NCBI GenBank assembly: GCA_026120185.1
Contig: JANUWF010001821.1
Coordinates: forward strand, 1,054,001 to 1,118,000
Length of the DNA stretch: 64,000 bases
Direction of reading: 5' to 3'
Origin: Voacanga thouarsii
Taxonomy: Eukaryota; Streptophyta; Magnoliopsida; Gentianales; Apocynaceae
Numbering within the stretch: position 1 is the stretch's first letter; each line of letters starts with the position of its first letter. Below, one piece after another: positions 12,549-25,013 of this stretch. A program made the translations under genes and the position numbers. Below the pieces are notes generated by a model. The model did no database searches. It saw only the letters and a list, made by a program, of their open reading frames with translations, and was not told the origin of the DNA.

Positions 12549-13900
12549 AAATATGCAAAGTAATTAATTTTTGAGACTCTAACGAAAAACTCCCACTAAA
12601 AGCATTTAAACTTTTTGAAACTTCAACATTTTGATGTTTCGTAGTGGGGAAAAATATTTTGTTTTAATCATAAGTAAGCTTTGGCTTTAATCTTATAATT
12701 AAATAAAATTCTAATTTTAAATGAGATAGACATCAAATGTCCCGGCTAAAAATATCTCATAAAATGCCCTAGGCCCAAAACCATTTTGATAGCCCAGTTA
12801 AGTCAAACCATATCAAACATATGGAAAACTATTTTCCATCTTATCTCACTCAGATAATCAGAAGCATCCTACTTTGGTAGGAATGACCATATGATGATCC
12901 AAGTAATAACAAGTGTTTGATTTTGGAAGGCATTTAACACTTAAATTTTTTTTTTCTTAAAAAAATTTGATTGGATTGTAGTAAGCAGGAAATAAACATA
13001 TCAAATATGCATGCAAGACATAAATAAAAGTGACATAGCATGGCCCATAACCTATGTTGATCATCACGAGCAAAGTGAAGATCAAGATGGTCAATCTAGG
13101 TATATGAACTCCTTAAGCATTCTCTAATGCCTTGAGCATACTCCTCCTTGGTTGTAAATGTCGGCTGCCGTCTTCTTTTACATTGGATAGTAAAATTAAA
13201 ATAATTTCTATTCTAGGAAAGCAGTACAATTTTACAACAATGAAAAACGACACGCAGGCCGTATTTAAAATTACAACTTAAAACAACCATAATGTAACCA
13301 GCTAATCACATTGGGATAAAACGGGCCATGCTATGCACTATTCAAAATAATCCACAACTACAATCAAAAACATTGACGAATAACACACAACGAACAGTTA
13401 GTTGGGGTTCCAAGCGGCAACGCCCCTATCATTTTAATAAAAGAACACAAAACGATTTTTCCTACTCTCATTGAATGAGATTTTGCCTTCCGATTTCCGA
13501 AAATTAATCAAATTAACGTTCGGACCCCTTAATAACCATCGCCGTGAAAATTCATATTACAGACAATATGCGTTCTTTTAATCATATTTATACAGATAAC
13601 ATATTATCATGTCCGATTAATAAAAGCAATTCGCAAATATAGAACGACGGATAGCATGCTTACGATACTATATCATATTAAAACAGACCAATTTACAGAC
13701 AATCTGCAACTAATCTGGTCTGATCAGGCGACTAAGATGCACACATTAAACCTAATTCAGGCAGTTTGCATGCTAAGTATTCTAAAATCATAATCATGCG
13801 AACATGCTGATACATACCCGTTAAGTTCATATATACATATTATACATGTATTCAACAATACGATTAATACAGATAAATCAACCTAATCGTTTAGCAAGTT
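12549..13900 (-). other. Element H 5' leader (non-coding)
   Basis: About 1.35 kb between the PBS and gag. No supported ORF. It is AT-rich without evident repeats and would hold RNA packaging signals if active. Confidence 0.7.
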
Positions 13901-13912
13901 GCTCTGATACCA
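13901..13912 (-). promoter_or_regulatory. Element H primer binding site (iMet tRNA)
   Basis: On the minus strand it reads tggtatcagagc, the classic site complementary to the 3' end of plant initiator-methionine tRNA. One base separates it from the 5' LTR end. Confidence 0.95.
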
Positions 13913-13913
13913 C

Positions 13914-15359
13914 TGTTGGGATTCGTGGACTCCTAAACGCGGAAAACATCTACGAATCCCTCCCGAGGACCCAAGTAAACGATTAAGAAGATCTAAGTTT
14001 TAAGAATTACCTCCGATTCGTTGTGATCGAAATCCTTCAATTACAGTTTGCATTGTTGTACGTTCAACCCGAACAATCACCGAGACGCTGCAGTATGCGA
14101 ACGTCCTCTATCGGATACACACCGCGAACTCACTCGATACCCGGGGAGTGCTAGCGCCTAGGGTTTGAGAGGTTTTTTTTTTCTCTGGTAGAGAATGGCA
14201 CGAATGTTCTCAACCGAAAATTTGACTATTAAAAAGACGGCTAGGGTTTTCTTAAAAACCCTCGAACCTCTTAGAGTCCAACCCTAATAATATCTTATCA
14301 TATTATAATTTAAATTCAAATTAAATTAAAACTGATATGATAAGATTCTGCCATTATCTCGGTAATTTAACTAATTATTTTACCGAGTCAGATTCTTATA
14401 ATCTGGATATTATCCAGATTCATCGAACCTGGTCACCAGAAAAATAACCTAACAAGTTCGCTTATTGTGTGACCCTATAGGTTCATTTAACACTGGCAGC
14501 GTGCCTAAATCATATTTAAATGGCCCACAAGTTATAAGCGGTTTCTAGCAAAACATTATAACTATCCAGGTTAAATGAAGATCGGTGATCTCTTTAAACC
14601 AAACCATAATTTTATATTTAGTCCTTTTGTCACACGATATCCAGATTAAGCATAAGGCACGGAGCATGTTATCCTTATTAAGCTTAATCAATTATTTCTT
14701 GATTTCATAGTAGACTGTTCAAACAAATGATATCAATATCTAAGATTGATATATTTGAGCACGGCCATGCATTTTAACAGTCTAACTTATCAAGGGGCCC
14801 ATGGATATCTCTCCCATAACTAAGAGGGACAAATTCCTTCACAATCAATCATATTCCTCTCCTTGATTTATTCTATATCCAACAGTAGTCTAATTTATTA
14901 TCTGGTTAAAGACAACTTTAGACAATGTCAAAATATAGAATTTATCAAGTAGGAAATTATGATGAATTTAGGTCGAAGGACTTTCAATATTATTATGGTT
15001 AGAAAGTACTTATGACATATTGCATGAAGTACTCTCACAGTGGGTCATGTCCAATACAATGTTCTCTAACATTTATCTATGTCTTGACTTGATATCACAA
15101 ATATCCATGGCCAGTAAAACATAGCCATCAAGTCACAAACATACTAATCTTAATTTATTATTATTCCAATAATAAAAATCGATCAGGGACAGTTTTAGAA
15201 TAGTCATTGTATTCATTGTAGGGTTTTACTATCAAGTCACGTACTTGATGACCAACAAAACAAAACTCACTATTCATGGAAAGGAAAGCCTCATATTATT
15301 ATATAAAACATAATGACAATTGTATAAGTACAAATTGACTCTAGGGCATATCCCCAACA
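13914..15359 (-). repeat. Element H 5' LTR
   Basis: Starts tgttgggattcgtgg and ends tatccccaaca, 1446 bp, with complete TG...CA ends. It is very similar to 7061-8501. It should hold the element promoter, read on the minus strand. Confidence 0.95.
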
Positions 15360-15364
15360 GCAAC

Positions 15365-16052
15365 CCCATAGTTTTATTCATGAACATTTTTTAAATCATG
15401 TTTTTAAGCTTTCCAAAACTCTTTATGGTTTAAAACAAGCTCCACGTGCTTAGTATGAAAGACTTAGTTGCTTTCTTCTTTCAAAAGATTTTTCAAGAAA
15501 TTTGATTGACACTACATTGTTCATTAAAGCTGAAAATTTTGATGCCCTCTTAATTGTTCAAATATATGTTGATGACATTATTTTTGGAGCTACTAATGAA
15601 TCTTTATGTAAGAAGTTTGCAAAGACTATGCAACAAGAGTTTGAAATGAGTATGATGGGAGAATTCAACTTCTTTGTTAGTTTATAATTTAAGCAAACCA
15701 ATGATAGGATCTTTCTAAATAAAGCTAAGTATGCTAAAGAACTGCTCAAAAGGTTTGAAATGAACCAAGTAAAGGAAATTAGTACACCTATGGGCACTTC
15801 ATTAAAGCTTGACAAAGATGAAAAGGGTAAGAAGGTAGATGAATCAAAGTATCAAAGAATGATTGGAAGTTTTCTATAACTCACTGCTAGCCATCCTGAC
15901 ATCATGTTCTCGGTTTATCTTTGTACAAGATTCCAATCTTGTCCCAAAGAATCACACTTATGTGCTATAAAACGTATCTTTAGATACTTAGTTAGGACAC
16001 ATGATTATGGCTTATAATATCCTCAAACTAACTTTTTTTATCTTATAGGATC
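15365..16052 (+). pseudogene. Element A reverse transcriptase, second part
   Basis: The RT resumes after element H: LSKTLYGLKQAPRA at about 15400-15450, then an open stretch (15502-15687) with QIYVDDIIFGATN, so the YVDD catalytic box is intact. Stops occur after PRA and after NFFVSL. The C-terminal RT continues to the YLVRTHDYGL region (about 15990). It is cut by B1 at 16052, and RNase H resumes at 46714. Confidence 0.9.
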
Positions 16053-18004
16053 TGAAGCTATGAAAACATAAATGAAAGCCAAACATGCGCCATCACAGAG
16101 GTGGAAAACAGAAACACACAACACAGCAGAAGGAGGAAAAACTAATACCCCTGCGCTTTGTTGTTTCTTTGGCCATGAAGAGGTCGATCGGACCACAAGA
16201 ATAGCTTCTCCATGTGATAATGATTCCGAGATTGTTGATGCCTCTGGTTGAAATCCCGCGATCCGCCTACTTCGAATCTCTTGTATGAATGCCAAAGCTT
16301 TTGAGAACTCAAAATATTCCACTGCCTAATACTCGTTAGTGATACAACATAGGTAAGGAAAATCACAGTCTCGAAGGTTTCTTGATCCTTTGCTATTAAT
16401 TAGCAAAATCAAGATGACCAAAAAGAAAAGAACAAACGAGAGAGAAAGAAAGAAGAACAACAAAGCTTCTGGGATTTTTTTTTTTTTCCACAGACGTGAG
16501 CACACAATGAGAGATATTCGATTGAGGCTTCTCTCTTCTGATAACATAACACCAAAGTATTGATATTTCAAAACATCCGAAAGTTATCAACAGAAGATGT
16601 TTGGCGTACCCTAAACTCTTCTGTTCCATGAATTAAAAAAATCCTTTTGGCCTAGACTATTGGGCCAATAATTATTTTCATTATTTTCCATGGATCTAAT
16701 GAGTCCAAAATAATAAACATTAATTAATTATTTTTTGGGCCTATAAAATAACCTCATAAATAATTAATGAGCCCGAATAAATCAAAATAATTATTAAAGC
16801 CTTTTTATCTGGTTTAGGCCAAGCTAATTTTTTAATTATTCAATCTGGTTTTAGACCCTGAATAATTAATTAACCAATTAAACTAAATAATAAATTTAAT
16901 TCAATTTCTCTCGTTCTTTTATTTTATTTCAGTCTAATAATAAATTAGACTTCGTGGGTAAAATAAAATCCTTTTTATCCGAGACCATTTCCTCGACCTA
17001 AAATTAATTAAGACTTATGGGCTATTTCGAGAACCAAAAAGACACATGGTCTTAGCTACTAAAATGACCAAAATACCCTTGCTACATAAATAGCTGTATT
17101 TTGTATTTTAAATATTTTCTAATATCACCATAAGGAAATATTAACCCTAAGGACAATATTTCATTACCTATGTCTCCAACCTACAAGTGAAATGACTAAA
17201 ATATCCCTCTACACATCACCGTGCATTTAGAGAGGAAGAAGTATACTAACACCTCTCTAAAAGACATTTACCATCCTTAAGCTTCTAATCCAATGATCCA
17301 CGACTTCTTGGAATATGTTTGCTTTTCAAAGGAGTTACCTTAAAGTAAATATCCAAGTTATGTTCCCCAAGACCCTGGATAATTAGATCATTTGGATAAC
17401 CACAAGGGGCGATATAGTATAGAAGCTATCTTGTACAAGTTTATGTTAACCAACTAGTTACATATACCCAACACACAAGGATATTGGTCCTACTAAAGAA
17501 CCTCAACTATAGTATATCAAAGCATATGCTTCCAGTTTCGTCAGACCTCCAACTCATACTCAAGCTGTAGAGTACAAGTCCACGCTGTAGCGGTAGTAGT
17601 CTAGGTTTCTAGCACATAGTATTTTTAGAAACTACTACTACAGGTCCAGTTCTACATATTCGAAATGCACTTATATTATAAAATAAAAAGAATACTTATT
17701 GGTTAAAGGTAAGTCATTCTTTATTTAGAATTCATAACATAATAACCTTACCATGATGAGATTTTCATTCTCATTATTCGGTTAAGAACAATAGTTTATG
17801 TGTTAAGTAACTCATGGTCCATACCTTATTGTAAAAGACCTCCATCCATATGAACCACTTACTTAAATACAATTAGTATTTTTCAATGTAAATTGTGCAC
17901 AAAAATAAAGAATAATTCACAAATAATTTCAAAGAATATTACTTTTATTAATACAAGTCAAAATTACTTCAGAAACCTAGTCCAAAAGGGCATACATCCC
18001 AACA
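16053..18004 (-). repeat. B1 3' LTR
   Basis: Starts tgaagctatgaaaac and ends gggcatacatcccaaca, 1952 bp. It pairs with 44789-46713. It contains tgaccaaaatacccttgc near 17070, a short motif seen again in the other B LTRs and, inverted, near 61.1 kb. Confidence 0.92.
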
Positions 18005-18017
18005 ATCTCCCACTTGC
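18005..18017 (-). promoter_or_regulatory. B1 polypurine tract
   Basis: Minus strand gcaagtgggagat abuts the 3' LTR. Confidence 0.8.
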
Positions 18018-18020
18018 ACT

Positions 18021-18658
18021 CTAAGACAAAGTGAGTCATAGTTGTCCACCCCTATGGCATATAAATGTCTTCTAAAGACTCTCTCAACCAAAGCTTTGGT
18101 GAAAGGATTTGCTAGATTGTTCTCTGAGGCAATCTGTTATACCACGACTTCCCGTCTCTGGATGAAATTCTGGATCAAGTGGTACTTCCTCTCAATTTGC
18201 TTTCCTTTTTTGTGGTTCTTGGGTTCTTTAGATTGTGAAATCGAGCCAGTATTGTCACAATACATCACAACCAGCTTGTCTATCAGTGGCATGACTTCAA
18301 GTTCTAAAGGGAACTTTCGGAGCCATACTACTTCCTTGGATGCCTTCGAAGCTGCTACATACTCAGCTTCCATGGATAAGTCAGCAATACAAAATTGCTC
18401 GATACTCCTCCATGAAATAACTCCACCAGATAAGGTGAAACCATATCCACTGGTGAATTTTCTTTCATTCTTAGCTGCAGGAAAGTCTGAGTCTGTGTAT
18501 CCTGTAGGAATCAAGTCATCAATCTTGTAAACCAGCATATAACCTCTTGTACCCTTAAGATACTTGAGAATATGCTTTACAACCTACCAATGAACCTCCT
18601 CCAGGTTTGACTGATATCTGCTAACTAAGCCTACAGCAAAGCAGATATATGACCTAAT
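18021..18658 (-). pseudogene. B1 RNase H (C-terminal pol)
   Basis: The open part at 18538-18137 shows GYTDSDFPAAKNERKFTSG, then MEAEYVAASKASKEVVW and MYCDNTGSISQSKEPKNH, the usual copia RNase H landmarks. The stop at 18137 is premature: downstream codons continue the family wording (ANPFTKAL) to about 18025. Right of 18538 the RT-RNase H linker runs to 18658, where C1 interrupts it. Pol resumes at 26551. Confidence 0.88.
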
Positions 18659-18663
18659 ACACA

Positions 18664-20192
18664 TGATGCGTTTGGATTTGTGTATAAAAATTCATATAAA
18701 AGCTAAGCACATTCCCAATCAAGTTTACATAAAAATGTTAAACCTAAATTACACATATGAGCAAACGTACTCATCATTAACATAGCATAGAGTTCAAACG
18801 AGTGTCGATCCTCAAGGAACAACTATACATTAGTCACCTTTCTTTCATTGTTTAATCGACTCGATAAAGTGAAAAAATGAAATAAAATAAAAAAATAAAA
18901 ATAAAAATAAAAATATCTACATGTTAAGGATGGAGAAGTATGTAACTCAAGCCATTGTTTCGACAAACATGATCTTAAAGTACCTAATTATTATCATAAC
19001 TAATCATTCTCTTGACATCATGAAGGATTAAAATAGACTCACTTCTTTTCCAATCCATAAATCCCTATCTTTTAGATAACTTAGCATCACATTCCTATCT
19101 CAACTAGTCTTACCCAAAAGATGCATTAAAAACAATCATTTGATTAAATTTCCACTCCTGATAAACTTAAAACATGAAATTAACCAATGAATCCATTCCT
19201 GATAGACATCAATTAACCTTTAATTACTTTGTTCTTAACAATTAACCCCTTTTTCAAGCAAGTTAAGAGACAACAAATATGAAATCAATGAATTGAAACC
19301 ACCATCAACCCCTTTTCCAAGTAAGTTAATGGAAAGAAACAACCAAATAACCTCGTAATAGGCACAAGTAATTAAATATCAGGAAAAGTAATCAATTAAT
19401 CAAAAGATCAAATAACTCTAAAAACCATGAATATCAAAACAATGTTAAATTACAATAAAACAATTAACATATCATTGTTCAAGAAAACGAAAACAAAGTA
19501 AAAGAAAGTACTCATAGACAAGCCTCCTTTTTCTTTCTTTGAAGACCTTATTGTACAACCCTCCTTGAATTGAAGAATTCCTCATTTGATTTGAGTGATT
19601 TTCTATGCTGATCAATGAATTCTCCCATTTTTCCTTTGTGTTTTTCATCTATTTATAGGCTTCGGAAGTGTCTAAACTCGTTGGTGTAATGTTCTTGGCC
19701 GAGTAGTAGGAAAGTACTAAAACTTCACAAATTACCAAAAATCGCGTAGAAAAATCAAAATCCAGCCTTTTCTTCAAAGCACAGCCGGTACCGCCTTGGC
19801 TCTCGGAGCCGACGCCGGTTGTGTTCTGGTTCTCCACTTGTTCACCAATTTTTTTCCGAATTCCACACAAGATAATCCAGCATGCAACTGGCGCCGCCTT
19901 AGCTCTCAGAGCCGGCGCTAGTTCCACTCTATTTTGACAATTTTTTGTTGCCTTGAAGTTCATGTAAACAGTACATGGCTGGCGCCGGTTCCAGTGCCCT
20001 AGCTGGCGCCGCCTCTCCTTTGTTTTGCGACGTTTTTGCTTCGTTTTACCCCAAAAATCTGTAATAATGAACAAAATACCTTTCCAAGGGTAAAATCTGA
20101 AATATGAAGGAATATGACTAGTTATTGAACAAAATGTATCACAAAAAAACCTCAAATAACTAGAAAAAATATGACTAATTTAACCCCTATCA
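18664..20192 (-). repeat. C1 3' LTR
   Basis: Starts tgatgcgtttgg and ends taacccctatca, 1529 bp. It pairs with 25014-26545. A GC-rich block with several ggcgcc palindromes lies at about 19780-20020, and a TATA-like cctataaataga (minus) lies at about 19648-19659. Confidence 0.92.
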
Positions 20193-20207
20193 CATTCCCC
20201 CACACTT
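20193..20207 (-). promoter_or_regulatory. C1 polypurine tract
   Basis: Minus strand aagtgtgggggaatg directly precedes the 3' LTR. Related copies recur inside the element near 21675 and 21842. Confidence 0.85.
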
Positions 20208-22159
20208 AACTCTTTGTTTGTCCTCAAGCAAAGTATCAAGAACAAGTAGGAAAATACAAGGTTAAACCAATCACTCAATTAATTTCAAAATGATACCTCT
20301 AATGCTTTCTTCATTCAAGAACATAAAATACATGATGCTACATCTTTCACAACAAATGCAAGACTTGTGTAAGTGATAAATGACTTAGTAGAACCATCTC
20401 AAGAGTTCACAATATTCTCAAACCATTAGAAAGAATTTAGCTCCAAAAAGAATATGCATTCCATAAGCTTACTTTTCATACACTCTCTCCACTAATCCGA
20501 GACATATCATGATTCTACTTAGGTCAAGTAGGACTTTCAAGCTTGTAATGTAAGGCTAAAGGTTTGTAATGTAGCTTATCAAACGAAGGATATAGGAGAA
20601 TCAAATATTAAAGAATCTGAGAGTTCACAAGAAAAGGATAAACAAAATGAATCAATGATTTCCAACTCTTCTTGCTCTCCTATTCCAAAAATCAATCAAA
20701 CCATAACCTTATTTAGAAATTACAGCTCAACTCAAGCAAATCTGGCATTTTTTCTTTTTTTCTTTTCTTTTTCCATCAACTCTTCTCTATTTCTTTCACA
20801 AGATCACTCAAAATTTTCAACAATGGTGTCAAGTACTTTATATGAACTTAAGTTTTACAACTCAATCACCATCCCTTTTGTGATCTTTCGTCTCTCTTTT
20901 CCTTTCAAAAAAAATTCTTTTCTTTCTTTTCTCTCTTCTTTTCACTCTTACTACTGCTTTTCTTTTCTTTCTCAATTTCTTTCTTTCCATCTTTTCTAGC
21001 AACTATTGTTTTTCTTTTCTTATTTTCACTCTCTCTTTTCTCTTTCTTTCCTTTCTCCAGCTCAACACACTATTGATACATGACTAAAAGTAACGAGTCA
21101 TGATCCTTCTCCAAGTACTCTCCCTCACATTCTCCTTCATGTACCTTCATCCATCAAGAGTATAAAGATTTAGAAAACTATTCAAACTCTCAAAAAAAAA
21201 AGCAATGGACAAAGTATTGTGACAGGTTTTAAAGAAAGAAATCAACAACTTAGGCTCAAAATAGGTACTATGGATAATATAAAAAAAATAGGTAGGCTTG
21301 AAAAGTTCAAACTATCCAAAGAAGGCATATTACTGTCATCCCTAAGTTAAATCATGACTGTCTTTCTTATTTCGCCTCGAGAGGTATTTAAGTAAGTTCT
21401 AGAATGCTCCATGAATTTTAGTAGAAAAACAGGTTTAAGAACAATGCAAAGCATTCGATCAAGAACTACTTAGTCCAAGTGTGTGCAAAAAGTCATGCAT
21501 AAGTCATAAATGATCTAGAACATATGCTCTATAATCCATCATAAAGACATGCATTAAAAATATAGCTTGAAATCTCAAAGAAAATCAAAAAAAAAATTGA
21601 AAATTTTTTGCTCAAAATGTTTACTCCCAAGAAGGCTAAGGTATATGCATAGAAGAAGTCTTAATCAAATCACTCCCCCACACTTAAACTAGACATTGTC
21701 CTTAATGGCCAAAGAAATATAACAAGGAATAAACCATACCATGGGATCAAAAATATAAAGGAGAAGAGATAAGAAAGACAATACTTCCATTCATTGTGCT
21801 CACAATAAAATTGATAAAGACTTAGACAAAGTGTATCAGCAAACCACTCCCCCATACTTAAATTGGACAATGTCCTCATTGGCAAAAATTAAACACAAGA
21901 AAGCATCTCCAAATGGACTAAAAATAATAAGGGGTTAGAAAGTTTAAGTAATACTGCCCAAGTGCAATAATGCTCCAATAGATATCCAAACCTAAGGTAA
22001 AGAGAAGGGCTTATCGAAGAGGACTTTATTCTTATAAAACAAATCACAAATAAAAGCACAAGAAAAGTAATAATAAAATAAAAAACATACCTAAATAAAA
22101 GAAAACAAACTAAAGAAAAAGACTAAAATAATAACAAAAAAATAAAAATAAAACAAAAA
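20208..22159 (-). other. C1 internal non-coding region with PPT-like repeats and pyrimidine tracts
   Basis: About 1.9 kb between the ORF and the PPT, without supported coding. It has a long tract that is CT-rich on the + strand (about 20740-21060), hence purine-rich in the sense strand. Extra PPT-like blocks (ccccacacttaaact type) occur near 21675 and 21842. The part from about 21076 to 21800 matches 61850-62550 of element E/F, and the part from about 21840 to 22090 matches D1 (about 40999-41270). The 115-codon + strand frame at 20655-20999 is an artefact of the CT tract. Confidence 0.75.
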
Positions 22160-24452
22160 CTCTCTACAGCCATCATGCTTCCTCATCCAATCTTTTGAAG
22201 AGAAATTAAAGCTCAAAATAGAAGATAGGCATGATGAATGTAGAATGAAGAATGGAGGATTTTGAAACATGGAGAGTTCATGAAAACAATTTGTCTCAGC
22301 AAAACATATAAACCTCATTCTCTAACATTCCTTTAAACACATAAATATCTTTTTCAACATATGAGTGCACATAGTATCTAACGGATGCATCAACTTTGAA
22401 ATTACCAATTAACCCTTCAAAAGAATTTTTACAATTAAAATTCCCCTTTAAACTTAGTGTTTGATTTCTTAAAGATGGGATTGGAGAATCCTTACTTTTC
22501 AATGCTTCTACAAATACCAAGTAACCTCCCTGAGATTGGGGTGAAAGGTAGAATTTGTCAACATTCTCAAAAGGTTTCTTAGAATGAATGATAAATCCAA
22601 CTTCTTGAGGTATGTTGAACTTCATACATCATCATTGGGACCATTGTTCTCCAAGAAGTGAGAAGAGCCTAAGAAATCATGTGACAAAGAATGTTAGAAT
22701 TCGTGGACTCCTAAACGCAGAAAACATCCACGAATCCCTCCCGATGACCCAAGTAAACGATTAAGAAGATCAAAGGTTTAAGAATTACCTCTGGTTGCTG
22801 TAATCGAAATCCTTCGATTCTGGTTGCATTGTTGTACATTCAACCCGAACAATCACCAGACGCTGCAGTATGCGAACGTCCTCTATCGGATACACACCGC
22901 GAACTCACTCGATACCCGGGGAGTGCTATCGCCTAGGGTTTGAAAGGTTTTTTTTTTCTTCTCTGGTAGAGAATGGCACGAATGTTCTCAATCGAAAATT
23001 TGGACTCTTGAAAAGACGGCTAGGGTTTTCTTAAAACCCCTAAACCTCTTAGAGTCCAACCCTAATAATATCTTATCATAATCTAATTTAAATTCAAATT
23101 AAATTAAAACTGATATGATAAGATTCTGCCATTATCTCGGTAATTTAACTAATTATTTTACCGAGTCAGATTCTTATAATCTGGACATCATCCAGATACA
23201 TCGAACCTGGTCACCAGAAAAATAACCTAACAAGTTCGCTTATTGTGTGACCCTATAGGTTCATTTAACACTGGCAGTGTGCCTAAATCATATTTAAATG
23301 GCCCACAAGTTATAAGCGATTTCTAGCAAAAAATTATAACTATCCAGGTTAAATGAAGATCGGTGATCTCTTTGAACCAAACCATAATTTTATACTTAGT
23401 CCTTTTGTCACACGATATCCAGATTAAGCATAAGGCACGGAGCATGTCATCCTTATTAAGCTTAATCAATTATTTCTTGATTTCATAGTAGACTGTTCAA
23501 ACAAATGATATCAATATCTTAGATTGATATATTTGAGCACGGCCATGCATTTTTAACAGTCTAACTTATCAAGGGGCCCATGGATATCTCTCCCATAACT
23601 GAGAGGGACAAATTCCTTCACAATCAATCATATTCCTCTCCTTGATTTATTCTATATCCAACAGTAGTCTAATTTATTATCTGGTTAAAGACAACTTTAG
23701 ACAATGTCAAAATATAGAATTTATCAAGTAGGAAACTATGATGAATTTAAGTCGAAGGACTTTCAATATTATTATGGCTAGAAAGTACTTATGACATATT
23801 GCATGAAGTACTCTCACAGTGGGTCATGTCCAATATAATATTCTCTAACATTTATTTATGTCTTGACTCGATATCACAAATATCCATGACCAGTAAAACA
23901 TAGCCATTAAGTCACAAACATACTAATCTTAATTTATTATTATTCCAATAATAATAATCGATCAGGGACAGTTTTAGAATAGTCATTATATTCATTGTAG
24001 GGTTTTACTATCAAGTCACGTACTTGATGATCAACAAAACAAAACTCACTATTCATGGAAAGGAAAGCCTCATATTATTATATAAAACATAATGACAATA
24101 GTATAAGTACAAATTGACTCTAGGGCATATCCCCAACAAAGAAATATTAGAATTATGAGCACATAGAGTAGAATCAAATACCTCTCTTGCCACATCATGC
24201 AATTGTCCCTCAAAGCCTCTCTTTTGTTTTTTTTTTTTTTCATGGTCAATTATATGGGCTAGCATGAACTCATGAGTCTCCTCAACAATCTTAATTAATT
24301 GTTTCCTTTGATTGCCCAATTATTGCGAAGCTTTTTTTATGCCATTGAACAGATGAATTTGTATTGGCAACAAAAGAATTCACTAATACTTCTAATGACG
24401 TCTCACTAAAAACATCAATGTTAGCTTGTAATTTTGCCAATCTATCATCAAT
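22160..24452 (-). pseudogene. C1 accessory ORF of unknown function, split by solo LTR H2
   Basis: The sense-strand ORF starts near 24452 (RLAKLQANIDVFSETSLE), continues through 24319-24139, is cut by H2, and resumes at 22691 to about 22160. It follows the intact D1 ORF (41356-42267) closely: RLAKLQANI against RLAMLQAQI, REVFDSTLCAHNSNIS against REVFNSILCANNFNLS, LSLKGNFN in both, and WMRKHDG against LMRKHDE. Frameshifts near 24320 and 22300 and a stop before the start region break it. I do not recognise the family. It lacks zinc knuckles, protease or RT motifs, so it is not an ordinary gag-pol fragment. Confidence 0.7.
22692..24138 (-). mobile_element. H2: solo LTR of the H family inside the C1 ORF
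   Basis: Starts tgttagaattcgtgg and ends tatccccaaca, 1447 bp, flanked by a perfect aagaa duplication (22687-22691 and 24139-24143). It is very similar along its full length to the element H LTRs, in the same minus orientation. No internal region is present. Confidence 0.95.
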
Positions 24453-24990
24453 ACACTAATGTTTTTTTTTTTTGAAAAATAAAATAAAAATGATGAACAT
24501 GCAGCAATGATGAACAATGCAATTTAATTCATGAAGAAAGAAATAAAAATGAAACAAAACGAAATCTACTATATCTCCTTCAGGTCATTGGATCATGTAC
24601 CAAGGCTAACACCTAGCAAAGACAAGACGAAAATTAGATAACAGAATTCAAAATTACAAGATTACAAAGTTAGTTAATAGAACATAGTCAAAGTTAGTAT
24701 GTTAGGTTACAAGGGTATACACAAATACATAAGATACAAAAGATAGCACCTTTTTGCGAAAAAAACAATTGTACATATTTACATATTTACGTATTTACAT
24801 ATTTACATAGTTAAATCAACAAAATCTAAACTTTCATGATATTGTTCCCCGGCAACGGCTCAAAAAACTTTATGTTTTTGGCACAAGGAAAGAATTATTA
24901 GACCAATATACACATATTTATCCCCGGCAACAGCGCTAAAAACTTGATGCCAAATCAAGTTTTTCAAAAACACGTCTAAAATATCCTAAT
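24453..24990 (-). other. C1 5' leader with two extra PBS-like copies
   Basis: Non-coding leader between PBS and ORF. It contains ccccggcaacggctc at about 24847-24861 and ccccggcaacagcgct at about 24922-24937, each followed by an aaaaac(t)ttgatg-like tail. These repeat the true PBS and LTR edge at 24991-25020. Confidence 0.75.
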
Positions 24991-25007
24991 CCCCGTCAAC
25001 GACGCCA
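24991..25007 (-). promoter_or_regulatory. C1 primer binding site (tRNA-Asp type)
   Basis: Minus strand tggcgtcgttgacgggg, six bases from the 5' LTR. It differs by two bases from the tggcgccgttgccgggg site I know from Athila and related plant gypsy-type elements, which is assigned to tRNA-Asp. Confidence 0.8.
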
Positions 25008-25013
25008 AAAACT

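Larger units (their letters stand above)
7061..15359 (-). mobile_element. H: full-length Ty1/copia element inserted in element A RT
   Basis: The element is bounded by a perfect 5-bp target duplication, gcaac at 7056-7060 and 15360-15364. Its LTRs are 7061-8501 and 13914-15359, with an iMet-type PBS and a PPT in minus orientation. It encodes gag and pol in the usual copia order: gag, protease, integrase, RT, RNase H. By eye the two LTRs differ at about 25 positions out of about 1440, mostly transitions, so this is a comparatively recent insertion. Coding regions already carry frameshifts, so this copy is probably non-functional. The lineage looks Angela/Tork-like, but I cannot separate these without a tree. 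The same family left solo LTRs at 22692-24138 and 47810-49329. Confidence 0.95.

Noticed and set aside
20655..20999. Plus-strand Ser/Phe-rich protein
   Set aside because: Low-complexity translation of a CT-rich tract in the C1 non-coding region.
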